DNA of 7,216 nucleotides. Origin: JAYEJW01 sp034716535. Lineage in GTDB: Bacteria > Pseudomonadota > Gammaproteobacteria > Chromatiales > Chromatiaceae. Location: positions 1 to 7,216 of the forward strand of contig JAYEJW010000531.1 of NCBI GenBank assembly GCA_034716535.1, in the 5' to 3' direction. A model generated the notes under the pieces. That model had not been told where the DNA came from, searched no databases, and saw only the letters and a program-made list of their open reading frames with translations. Positions 1 through 6,351 of the stretch are shown piece after piece; the stretch's first letter is position 1; the number at the start of each line of letters is the position of its first letter. The position numbers were made by a program, and so were the translations under genes.

Positions 1-50
1 GCGCGAAGTGCCGAAGCTGTGGCCCCGGAGCGGGGCGAACCGGGGCATAA

Positions 51-128
51 AGGCTGTCGCCGAGCGGAAGGCGAAAGGGGGACTGGGACGTCCCGTTTCG
101 CATCCTGAGCACGGCGACACTCCGACGG
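51..128 (+). other. In-frame 5' extension of the CARDB protein, no start codon
   Basis: This stretch is open in the same frame as the CARDB gene and has mostly G or C at third positions. It reads VPFRILSTATLRRVDVT across its end into the called start, which looks like a beta-strand continuing into the protein. It contains no ATG, GTG or TTG. A TAA sits at 48-50. The simplest reading is that the genuine coding region crosses from another frame near the window edge through an indel, or that the 5' part has decayed. Confidence 0.35.
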
Positions 129-1871
129 GTGGACGTCACCGAGCCGGGGGCGCCGGAGCTTCCCGATCTGGCGCTCACCACTTCGGATCTCAGCGTGGTC
201 AGTGATGAGCCCGCCGGTACGGTCACGTTGTCCGCCCTGGTGCACAATCGCGGCTCCGTGCCGGCCTCAAACGTCGAAGTCGCGTTCTACGAGCTCGGCA
301 CTCTGCTCGGCACCACCGTCCTCGAAGAGATCGCCGGGGACGGCACGGGAGGTACCTCGCTGACCGTCTCCATGACGATCGCCGGTGATCACATGTTCCG
401 GGTGGTGGTCGATCCGGCGGGGAGCATCGCGGAGGGAGACGAAACCAACAATGAGGCGTCGCTGGTCGTTCAATGGAACACCCCTCCGTCGATGGAAGGG
501 CACATCCTGGTCACCGGTAGCCTGCCGTCGACGGTCTACGCGAGCTCATTGTTCGCCGTGGCCGGACAGGCGGTTTATGATCTCTACATCGACGGCGTCA
601 GAAACACCGACTATGTGGTCAAGGGCGGCTCCGTCGAGGTGACGGTCAAGGCGGACGCCGGGACGGAATGGCTCTATGGCGGCATCTACACCGACGTGAA
701 CGGAGATTTCCGCAAGTATCTTGTTGCACCCAGCTCGCCCGGCATCTATCGCATCCTGATGAAGGTGAGCGACCAGACGTTCGTCGGAACGCGCGAGCTG
801 GTGGTCACGGTCCTGGAAGCCCCGTCCGAGCCCCCGCCACCACCGCCTCCGCCGACCAGAACGGGTGAGGGTGATTGGTCCTACGATGGCGCCAGTGGCG
901 AATGGACCTGGGTCTGGATCATTCTGCCGGTTGGTGAGCCCATCCTCGAGAGTGATCTGGCGGTCTTCTCCGAGGACCTGTATTTCTCTGTCACGCATCC
1001 GGACGCGGGTGAGGAGATAACGGTCTTCGCCGAACTCCACTACTGGGCATTGAGCACCAGCCTGCTGGCCGAAGACATCCCGGTCAACTTCTATGCGACC
1101 TACCCGGGAACGGCCAGGGAGCAGATCGGCCAGACGATCATTCCGAGCCTGTCGGTGGGCGCGCCGGATCACGGCTCGCGCTATGTCTACGCGACCTGGA
1201 GGAACGCCGGGGATGGCATCTACATCGTCGAGGTGGAGGTCGATCCGAGCTACGCCGAGGACAATCTGCTGAACAATGCGGCGACCCGGGCCATCGTCGT
1301 CGGCGAGGTGGCGAGCGGCCAGGGTGTCATCGCCGGGCAGGTGACGGACGCTTGGGGCGGCGTGGACGACGTGATTGTCAGCGTCTTTGAGGGCGACGGC
1401 ACCCCGTTCGCGAGCACGGTGACCGACGCGACCGGCTACTACTTGGTCGGCAGCGTCCCGATGGGCGAGATGGAGGTACGGATCGAGGTTCCGACGGGCT
1501 ACGTGGCGGATGCGGACGCGAAGACCGTCAGCGTGGACGATCAGTCGGTTAGCAACCTCGACTTCTATCTGACGACAATCTGCGCTGTACCGCAACCGCC
1601 GACTGGATTGAAGGTGGCGATCACGAGGAACTACGCGTTGCTACGCTGGAACGCGAGTGAAGACGCAGAGGGCTACATCATGTATCGCCGCGTCGATAAC
1701 CAGGATGAGTTCTTAGAGATCGGCACTTCAACCGTAACTACGTTCCGTGACCGAGACTACGCCATTGGCGACGACTTCAATCTGCTCGAGTACTACGTCG
1801 TTGCGCAGAACGACTGCGGCGCAAGCGAGCCATCCGCCGTGGTCACCGTGAAGCCGAAGGGTCGCAAATAG
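129..1871 (+). CDS. Secreted-type multidomain protein (CARDB, CnaB-like, FnIII), 5' end missing
   Basis: Probably part of an extracellular or cell-surface protein built from beta-sandwich modules for adhesion or substrate binding; no catalytic domain is visible. Residues from the GTG at 129: CARDB-like domain about 12-115, ending in the typical DETNNEA motif; an unassigned beta-rich domain about 121-230; an eight-proline linker at 235-242; a second CARDB-like domain about 275-392, ending EDNLLNNAA; a carboxypeptidase-regulatory/CnaB-like domain about 399-481 with the usual TDATGYY turn; and a fibronectin type III domain about 489-576. The start is weak: there is no ribosome binding site and no signal peptide. 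The same frame stays open back to a TAA at 48-50 with coding-like codon use, so the real gene very likely begins upstream and is cut by a frameshift or by the contig edge. The C-terminus ends just after the FnIII domain, with no sorting signal or membrane anchor. Domain calls are firm in type; biological role is unknown. Confidence 0.8.
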   Translation: MDVTEPGAPELPDLALTTSDLSVVSDEPAGTVTLSALVHNRGSVPASNVEVAFYELGTLLGTTVLEEIAGDGTGGTSLTVSMTIAGDHMFRVVVDPAGSIAEGDETNNEASLVVQWNTPPSMEGHILVTGSLPSTVYASSLFAVAGQAVYDLYIDGVRNTDYVVKGGSVEVTVKADAGTEWLYGGIYTDVNGDFRKYLVAPSSPGIYRILMKVSDQTFVGTRELVVTVLEAPSEPPPPPPPPTRTGEGDWSYDGASGEWTWVWIILPVGEPILESDLAVFSEDLYFSVTHPDAGEEITVFAELHYWALSTSLLAEDIPVNFYATYPGTAREQIGQTIIPSLSVGAPDHGSRYVYATWRNAGDGIYIVEVEVDPSYAEDNLLNNAATRAIVVGEVASGQGVIAGQVTDAWGGVDDVIVSVFEGDGTPFASTVTDATGYYLVGSVPMGEMEVRIEVPTGYVADADAKTVSVDDQSVSNLDFYLTTICAVPQPPTGLKVAITRNYALLRWNASEDAEGYIMYRRVDNQDEFLEIGTSTVTTFRDRDYAIGDDFNLLEYYVVAQNDCGASEPSAVVTVKPKGRK

Positions 1872-1872
1872 C

Positions 1873-2013
1873 CTCGTCCGGGCGTTGCGTCTCGCCCAGG
1901 GAGATGAGGAGGCCATGCGTTTCCGGGAGGTGGTGCTCACCGACGCCGAGGTGCAGTGGGTGCAGGCGCGGGTTCGACAACGGGTGCTTCGCGGGTTCGT
2001 CCGTCAGTGGTGA
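1873..2013 (+). pseudogene. Probable IS91-type transposase fragment
   Basis: Frame 1 reads about 46 residues, from LVRALRLAQGDEEAMRFREV through LTDAEVQWVQARVRQ and RVLRGFVRQW, to a TGA at 2011-2013. The core (TDAEVQWVQARVRQRVLRGFVR) resembles a segment I recognise from IS91-family (Y2 rolling-circle) transposases, where VQ-x-VR-RVLR-x-FVRRG usually leads into a glycine-rich GGGFS motif. That continuation is absent here, as are the zinc-ribbon and catalytic tyrosine regions, so only a scrap is left. An ATG at 1915 with AGGAGG two bases upstream would give a 32-residue peptide, but that spacing is too short for a good start. The fragment begins within two bases of the CARDB gene stop. The family assignment is from memory of the motif and is moderate at best. 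Confidence 0.45.
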
Positions 2014-2333
2014 GACCTGACCGAAGGTCCAGTGGACCTTCGCAGCAGGCCGAACGACCGGACAGGAAGTCCGGGCCGGGGCCTGCTTGAAACACCGCAG
2101 TCGCGCCAAGGATGACTTGCACCGGGATTAAAGGGGCCAGGATCAGTTCGTTTCTCATACGAGCCCCGGGCAGCGGCTCGGTCGGTCTTGACTGCTGTCC
2201 GGCTCCCGGCTAACTTCCGCCGTATCTCGCGGTCGGCCGTTTGGATTTCCCTGGAAGCGCGCCGCTTATCAGTTCTGTGCGAGGAGGTCGCAAGGGATGG
2301 CTGCGCCAAGGACTCACTAAGATCAGATGCTTA
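2014..2333. other. Intergenic stretch with no recognisable intact gene
   Basis: About 320 bases between the transposase scrap and the GNAT gene. Frames that are open here on the minus strand have no recognisable domains and run through the hairpin at 2022-2042. The stretch holds that hairpin and, at 2127-2146, the sequence ATTAAAGGGGCCAGGATCAG, which resembles the GGGGTCAG-type ends often seen beside Y1/REP-associated transposases (a recollection, not a search). A GAGGAGG at 2281-2287 precedes no plausible gene start in the GNAT frame. No convincing sigma-70 promoter was found. Confidence 0.4.
2022..2042. repeat. Perfect hairpin, 9-bp stem with 3-base loop
   Basis: CGAAGGTCC, loop AGT, GGACCTTCG: every base of the two arms pairs. 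No T tract follows on either strand, so it does not look like a standard intrinsic terminator. It lies just downstream of the transposase scrap and could be part of a mobile-element end, a REP-like palindrome or an RNA structure. Confidence 0.6.
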
Positions 2334-3433
2334 ATGACCAATGAGCTTGTGATCCGAAATATGGCCCGTCCCGAGGTGGACGAGCTCGTCAGCTGGGCCG
2401 CGCACGAGGGTTGGAACCCCGGCCTTCATGATGCCGAGCTGTTCTGGGCCACCGACCCTGACGCCTTCATCGCCGCGGACCTCGAAGGCAGGATGATTGG
2501 CGGTGGCGCCATCACCTCCTACAATAATCAGTTCGGCTTCATGGGCTTCTTCATCGTTCGGCCTGAGTTTCGCGGCAAGGGTCTCGGAAATACCCTCTGG
2601 CACGCCCGCCGCGAGCGCCTACTTGCAAGGCTGCGCCCGGGAGCGAGCATCGGTTTGGATGGCGTCTTCGCGATGCAGGACTACTACGCCANNNNNNNNN
2701 NNNNNNNNNNNNNNNNNNNNNNNNNNNNNNNNNNNNNNNNNNNNNNNNNNNNNNNNNNNNNNNNNNNNNNNNNNNNNNNNNNNNNNNNNNNGAGTTTCGC
2801 GGCAAGGGTCTCGGAAATACCCTCTGGCACGCCCGCCGCGAGCGCCTACTTGCAAGGCTGCGCCCGGGAGCGAGCATCGGTTTGGATGGCGTCTTCGCGA
2901 TGCAGGACTACTACGCCAGAGGCGGCTTCGTCTTCTCTCATCGAGACATCCGTTATCGCGTCGACATCCCGGGACATCCAGCAACCCCAACGGTTGACGA
3001 CGGAGACATCATCCCGTTGGCCGACGTTCCTGACGATCAGGTCCTCGCCTATGATCGCACCTGCTTCCCCGCCCCACGCCCGACCTTCTTGAAAGGGTGG
3101 ATATCCCAACCCGACGCCCTCGCCCTTGGTTGGCGGCGCGACGGGAAACTGAGCGGATACGGGGTGATCCGCCGCTGTGGAGAAGGATGCAAGATCGGCC
3201 CGTTGTTCGCTGACGACGCGCAGGCAGCCACCGCCCTCTACGCGCACCTGGCGGGGTTCGCCGCCGGCGGTCCGCTGTTCCTCGACGCCCCGGAGAACAA
3301 TCCCGCCGCGATCGAGCTTGTGCACCGACACCAGATGATCGAGGTTTTCGGTTGCGCCCGGATGTATCTGGGCCCGTCTCCGGATCTCGCGCACGAGCGC
3401 ATCTTCGGCGTCACGACCTTCGAGCTGGGCTAA
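2334..3433 (+). CDS. Two-domain GNAT-family N-acetyltransferase, interrupted by an assembly gap
   Basis: Predicted to transfer an acetyl group from acetyl-CoA to an amine; the substrate is unknown. As written, the gene is broken by 100 Ns and a repeated 127-bp block. Removing 227 bases (2692-2918) joins the two halves in one frame and gives a clean 290-residue protein. In that protein the N-terminal GNAT domain covers about residues 5-130, with the acetyl-CoA binding loop RPEFRGKGLG at 76-85 after the hydrophobic strand FMGFFIV. The second half, about 145-285, fits the C-terminal GNAT-like domain (Acetyltransf_18 type) seen in YitH-like proteins. ATG 2334 is chosen because homology-like sequence begins at MTNELVIRNM; the open frame to 2241 has only a TTG and low coding character. 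The ribosome binding site is weak. The stop TAA at 3431-3433 shares its last base with the ATG of the next gene, so the two are probably co-translated. Confidence 0.85.
2565..2691 (+). repeat. Left copy of a 127-bp exact duplication flanking the gap
   Basis: Begins GAGTTTCGCGGCAAGGG and ends CTACTACGCCA; identical base for base to 2792-2918. It encodes GNAT residues about 78-119. It runs directly into the N tract. Treated as an unmerged contig overlap, not a biological repeat. Confidence 0.95.
2692..2791. other. Assembly gap of exactly 100 Ns
   Basis: A run of exactly 100 N characters, the conventional placeholder for a gap of unknown size in scaffolds. It lies inside the GNAT gene. Given the identical sequence on both sides, the true gap length is probably zero or negative (overlap). 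Confidence 0.98.
2792..2918 (+). repeat. Right copy of the 127-bp duplication
   Basis: Identical to 2565-2691. The sequence continues past 2918 with GAGGCGGCTTC, which extends the GNAT reading frame (YYARGGF), whereas the left copy stops at the Ns. Confidence 0.95.
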
Positions 3434-4326
3434 TGTCCGAGCGCGACCTCGTCGGTTACGGCGGTTCCCCGCCCAATGCGCGATGGCCGGGTGAGGCTCG
3501 CGTCGCGGTGCAGTTCGTCCTCAACATCGAGGAAGGCGCGGAGTCGAGCATTCTCAATGGCGATGCCCGGTCCGAAGCCTGGTTGCATGAGCTGCCCGGC
3601 CGCCCACCTCGCACTGGAGAACGAGACCTCAGCGTCGAGGGGATGTATGAATACGGATCACGCGCAGGCGTGTGGCGCATCCTGGAACTGTTCAACGCTC
3701 GCGGCCTGCCGTTGACCGCCTTTGCCGTCGGCCGGGCTCTGGAGCTCAACCCCCAGATCGGGCCCGCGCTGCGCGCTGCCGGGCATGAGGTCGCCGGACA
3801 TGGCTACCGCTGGCTGGACTATCGCGACATCCCCGAAGACGAAGAGCGGCGGCACATCCGCCGCACCCTCGAGATCATCGAGCGGCTCTGCGGCAAACGC
3901 CCCGTGGGTTGGTACACCGGGAGGGTCAGTCACAACACCCGCCGTTTGCTGAGCGACGAGGGCGGGTTCCTTTACGATTCGGACGCCTATAACGACGACC
4001 TGCCGTATTGGCTCGCGGGATCGCCCGCGCACCTGGTGGTCCCGTACACACTGGTCAATAACGACGCCCGCTACCTTCTGCCGAACGGTTTTGCTTCCGG
4101 GGCAGACTTCTTCGGTCTGCTAAGAGACGCCTTCGACCTGCTGTGGCAGGAGGGCGCGCGGCGCCCAAAGATGATGAGCATTGGGCTGCATGGTCGGATC
4201 AGTGGTCACCCGGCCCGCGCGATCGCGCTGACGCGCTTTCTCGATTACGTGCAGAGCCACAGCGCGGTTTGGATCTGCCGGCGGGAGGAGATTGCCCGAC
4301 ACTGGATGGCCGAGCACCCAGCCTAG
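3433..4326 (+). CDS. PuuE-like (allantoinase-type) polysaccharide deacetylase family protein
   Basis: A 297-residue NodB-fold hydrolase of the branch that includes PuuE, the metal-independent allantoinase of Pseudomonas urate breakdown; others in this branch are called polysaccharide or peptidoglycan deacetylases. Family signatures in order: DLVGYGGSPPNARWPGEARV and VQFVLNIEEGAE (5-37), YEYGSRAGVWRILELF (72-87), AGHEVAGHGYRW (116-127), PVGWYTGR (157-164), EGGFLYDSDAYNDDLPYW (176-193), HLVVPYTL (200-207), MMSIGLHGRISGHPAR (247-262) and FLDYVQS followed by VWICRREEIARHW (269-291). There is no signal peptide, so it is cytoplasmic. Length fits PuuE (about 300). Some positions differ from the PuuE I remember (HGYRW rather than HGWRW, HGRISGHP rather than HCRLxGRP). 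No urate or allantoate genes lie nearby, so allantoinase activity is uncertain and no symbol is given. ATG 3433 overlaps the GNAT stop by one base. Confidence 0.85.
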   Translation: MSERDLVGYGGSPPNARWPGEARVAVQFVLNIEEGAESSILNGDARSEAWLHELPGRPPRTGERDLSVEGMYEYGSRAGVWRILELFNARGLPLTAFAVGRALELNPQIGPALRAAGHEVAGHGYRWLDYRDIPEDEERRHIRRTLEIIERLCGKRPVGWYTGRVSHNTRRLLSDEGGFLYDSDAYNDDLPYWLAGSPAHLVVPYTLVNNDARYLLPNGFASGADFFGLLRDAFDLLWQEGARRPKMMSIGLHGRISGHPARAIALTRFLDYVQSHSAVWICRREEIARHWMAEHPA

Positions 4327-4415
4327 CGGGGACTCGATGAGAACCGGTCAATGCTCGGCCGCGCCCCTTGCGCGTTGAGGTGTTTGGCGACTTCTTGAGC
4401 AACCCCGAGACTTAC

Positions 4416-5123
4416 ATGCAAAGCAGTGACGAACATGCCTACGCGGCCCGCCAGGTCCTGGCGGGCACCTTCCACGGCGTGCTGTCGACCCATTCCCTGG
4501 AGCAGGCAGGTTACCCGTTCGGATCGGTCGTGCCCTATGTACTCGACCAGGACGGTCTGCCGCTGCTGTTGCTGAGCCACCTGTCGCAGCATACAAAGAA
4601 TCTCGATGCCGACGGCCGCTGCGGGCTGACGGTGGTCGAGGTGGGCACCGGCGACGTGCAGGAGCGCGGCCGCCTAAGCGCCGTCGGCGATGTCATGCCA
4701 ACCGGCCCCGTCGCCGATGCCGAGCGCTATTTCCGCTATTTCCCTCACGCCCGCATGTACTTCGAGCGGCTCGGTTTTCGCTTCTACCGCTTTACCCCGC
4801 TGCGCTTCCACTGGAACGGCGGCTTTGCCACGGCACGCTGGTTCGGCATCGACCGTATCGTGCGCGCCAACCCGTTGAGCCGCGAGGCACAGGCGCGGAT
4901 CCTGGCGCACATGAACCAGGACCATGCCGACGCGCTGCTCGGCTATTTGGCGGCCGCGGATGGCATCAACGACATCGATGGCGTGACGATGCTGGGGATC
5001 GACGCCGAGGGGATCGACCTGAAGGTGAAAGATCTTCTCCGTCGCATACCGCTGGTGCGCGCGATCGGTTCGGCCGCAGAGGCACGCGAGGTACTGGTCG
5101 AGATGGCCGCCGATCGACGCTAG
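4416..5123 (+). CDS. HugZ-family heme utilisation / PNPOx-like protein
   Basis: A 235-residue protein of the HugZ family, which binds or breaks down heme and helps bacteria use heme iron. The N-terminal half (about 5-150) is a pyridoxamine-phosphate-oxidase-like split barrel with the family signatures GVLSTHS (21-27), GYPFGSVVPYVLD (32-44), LLLSHLSQHTKN (51-62), and the RYFRYFP / FYRFTPLRFHWNGGFATARW segment (104-142). The C-terminal part (about 155-230) is a DUF2470 domain with the hallmark ILAHMNQDHADAL (162-174), whose histidines are candidates for heme contacts. ATG 4416 is preferred because family similarity starts there (EHAYAARQVLAGTFHGVL); the frame is open to a TTG at 4368 that would add 16 residues. 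Neither start has a strong ribosome binding site. It follows the PuuE-like gene by 89 bases and may share its transcript. Whether it acts as a heme oxygenase, a heme carrier or a flavin enzyme cannot be told from sequence. Confidence 0.85.
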   Translation: MQSSDEHAYAARQVLAGTFHGVLSTHSLEQAGYPFGSVVPYVLDQDGLPLLLLSHLSQHTKNLDADGRCGLTVVEVGTGDVQERGRLSAVGDVMPTGPVADAERYFRYFPHARMYFERLGFRFYRFTPLRFHWNGGFATARWFGIDRIVRANPLSREAQARILAHMNQDHADALLGYLAAADGINDIDGVTMLGIDAEGIDLKVKDLLRRIPLVRAIGSAAEAREVLVEMAADRR

Positions 5124-5366
5124 CCCGCGCAGGTCGGCGGCTGCCTGCAGCCTTGTTCGGCGCCGGGAAGGCTTCCAACATCCTGGGCCCAGGAGCTGGA
5201 GCAGCTGCAGACCCTGCTGGCGCGACTGGAGCGCGAGCTCAGGAGAGCTCGACTCGAGGCGGTCGACATCTATCCTTGCGACGGCGCGGCTTTCCATGTG
5301 GCCCCGGCCTTTTTCGCATTTGATGGTGCAAGCCACCGCCTGGGGCGACATTCGCGGGCTCTGTAG
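5124..5366 (+). other. Coding-like open frame without a start codon after the HugZ gene
   Basis: The HugZ reading frame stays open after its TAG (5121-5123) until TAG at 5364-5366. From about 5184 it reads WAQELEQLQTLLARLERELR and then RARLEAVDIYPCDGAAF, with strong third-position G/C and a heptad-like leucine pattern that suggests a short coiled coil. There is no ATG or TTG in frame; the first GTG, near 5299, is too late for it. It may be a decayed or 5'-truncated small gene, a lost tail of the HugZ gene, or chance in GC-rich DNA. No family recognised. Confidence 0.25.
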
Positions 5367-5392
5367 GGCACCCTGACCACTCGGAATGTCGC
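5345..5392. repeat. 9-bp perfect inverted repeat with 30-base spacer
   Basis: GCGACATTC at 5345-5353 and GAATGTCGC at 5384-5392 are exact reverse complements. It lies about 20 bases beyond the merR stop on the merR downstream side, so it could form the stem of a terminator-like structure for merR. No clear T tract follows in the merR direction. It could also mark the edge of the mer insertion. Confidence 0.4.
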
Positions 5393-5411
5393 TGGAGACG
5401 GCATTTTTGTC

Positions 5412-5831
5412 TTACTTCTCGCAGAAGGGTTTGAACAGCGTGTCGATCACTGGACACTCGGGAATAATACCGCCAGCACACTGAGCCGCTGTCGTTTTGA
5501 GTGTCTTCTCCAATCGACGCAGATCGACGATTTTCCGGCGTATATCGTCGAGGTGCGCCAGGGTGATGTCGCGGACTTCACCGCAGGTGTAACCACCGTC
5601 GACGAGATCTATCAAGGTCTTTAGGTCCTCCAGCGAGAACCCGAGCTCGCGGCCACGGCGAATGAAGACCAGCCGTCGAAGCTGATCTTCGTTGTACAAC
5701 CGATGCCCTCCTTCCGTACGGGCGGGTTCCGGCAGCAGGCCAATCCGCTCGTAGTATCGGATAGTCTCCACGTTCACACCCGTTTCCCGGGAAAGAACCC
5801 CGATGGTCGAGCGCGCGCCGATTGTGCCCAT
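5412..5831 (-). CDS. merR: Mercury-responsive MerR-family transcriptional regulator
   Basis: A 139-residue dimeric regulator that represses the mer promoter without metal and activates it by untwisting the DNA when Hg(II) is bound. The N-terminal winged helix (about 7-75) has the classic TGVNVETIRYYERIGLLPEP and GGHRLYNEDQLRRLVFIRR segments, then the dimerisation helix (about 85-115). The mercury ligands of the family (Cys82, 117 and 126 in Tn501 MerR) are represented by Cys83 (GYTCGEV), Cys118 (AAQCAGG) and Cys126 (PECPVI). The last two are eight residues apart instead of nine, and there is an extra Cys137 near the C-terminus. The start is ATG 5831, with GTGGGG about eight bases upstream; the frame extends to 6191 but that part is antisense to merC. 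It is divergent from merC across the operator. Three aligned cysteines and the merC-merA neighbours make mercury the likely inducer. Confidence 0.92.
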   Translation of the reverse strand: MGTIGARSTIGVLSRETGVNVETIRYYERIGLLPEPARTEGGHRLYNEDQLRRLVFIRRGRELGFSLEDLKTLIDLVDGGYTCGEVRDITLAHLDDIRRKIVDLRRLEKTLKTTAAQCAGGIIPECPVIDTLFKPFCEK

Positions 5832-5856
5832 GCGGTAATCCCCACTTAGAAAGCAC

Positions 5857-5887
5857 TTGAATCTGTAGTCACTACAGGTTCTAGACT
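5857..5887 (+). promoter_or_regulatory. mer promoter and MerR operator, 19-bp spacer
   Basis: The -35 box is TTGAAT (5857-5862) and the -10 box is TAGACT (5882-5887). The spacer is 19 bases, the overlong distance that marks MerR-controlled promoters. Inside it lies a perfect dyad, CTGTAG-TCA-CTACAG (5863-5877), the expected MerR dimer site. It drives merC and merA rightward. The minus-strand merR start is 26 bases away, so MerR bound here probably also controls its own gene. Confidence 0.9.
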
Positions 5888-5910
5888 GGTTTCCAGGGAT
5901 TATCAACCGC

Positions 5911-5916
5911 AGGAGA
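5911..5916 (+). promoter_or_regulatory. Ribosome binding site of merC
   Basis: AGGAGA, six bases before the ATG at 5923; this fixes the merC start. Confidence 0.8.
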
Positions 5917-5922
5917 CGACCT

Positions 5923-6342
5923 ATGCGCTTGACCAGTGTTCTCGACAAGACCGGCGTGATTGGTGCCATCACCGCCGCCGCAGGTTGCGCGTCCTGTTTT
6001 CCGGCCCTCGGTGCCCTGGGGGCCGCACTCGGTCTCGGTTTTCTGGCGCAGTTCGAGGGGATATTCATCAACACCTTGCTGCCGATCTTTGCGGGCCCCG
6101 CACTGGTGGCCAATGTGCTGAGCTTCTTCTCACACCGTATCTGGTATCGACTGCTTGCGGGTATTGCTGGCCCCGCCATGGTGCTTGCCACCCTCTATCT
6201 GTTCTGGACGGATAACTGGAGCAGTTACCTGTTCTATGCCGGACTGGCGGTCATGCTGGCGGTGGCGGTCTGGGACATCGTCTCGCCACCGCGGAAAGTC
6301 TGTACGACCAACACTCAGGCCACTGGATGTGCATGTGAATAG
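5923..6342 (+). CDS. merC: Mercury transporter MerC
   Basis: A 139-residue inner-membrane protein that takes Hg(II) into the cytoplasm for reduction by MerA; Tn21 MerC is about the same size. About four membrane segments are visible, around residues 12-32, 36-66, 74-94 and 100-120. The metal-binding pair is GCASC at 21-25 (Cys22 and Cys25) in the first segment. Other MerC signatures are FPALGALGAALGLGFL, the FEGIFINTLLP segment, FFSHRIWYR and VWDIVSPP. The cytoplasmic tail adds Cys127, Cys136 and Cys138 (GCACE), candidates for passing mercury to MerA. It is first in the operon after the MerR-controlled promoter. The stop TAG at 6340-6342 overlaps the ribosome binding site of merA, so the two are closely coupled. 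With no merT or merP between merR and merA, MerC is the only evident transporter here. Confidence 0.93.
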   Translation: MRLTSVLDKTGVIGAITAAAGCASCFPALGALGAALGLGFLAQFEGIFINTLLPIFAGPALVANVLSFFSHRIWYRLLAGIAGPAMVLATLYLFWTDNWSSYLFYAGLAVMLAVAVWDIVSPPRKVCTTNTQATGCACE

Positions 6343-6345
6343 GAG
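6341..6345 (+). promoter_or_regulatory. Ribosome binding site of merA, overlapping the merC stop
   Basis: AGGAG begins on the second base of the merC TAG and lies six bases before the ATG at 6352. This fixes the merA start. Confidence 0.8.
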
Positions 6346-6351
6346 TACACA

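Noticed and set aside
546..1595. 349-codon open frame on the minus strand
   Set aside because: Antisense to the CARDB protein with no recognisable domain; a by-product of high GC. The plus frame has clear domains throughout.
2004..2309. 101-codon minus-strand open frame
   Set aside because: No recognised domain; it runs through the hairpin and the element-like sequence, as do overlapping frames.
2241..2333. Longer start (TTG 2241) for the GNAT gene
   Set aside because: The extra 31 residues do not look like a GNAT N-terminus, and ATG 2334 begins exactly where family-like sequence starts.
2565..2918. Biological tandem repeat or target duplication around an insertion
   Set aside because: Exact 127-bp identity abutting exactly 100 Ns, and in-frame restoration on collapse, point to an assembly artefact.
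2497..2997. Several open frames running through the N tract
   Set aside because: They exist only because Ns cannot give stops; they are off-frame readings of the GNAT gene.
5832..6191. N-terminal extension of MerR to 6191
   Set aside because: It would be antisense to merC and cross the mer operator; MerR proteins start as at 5831 and a ribosome binding site lies there.
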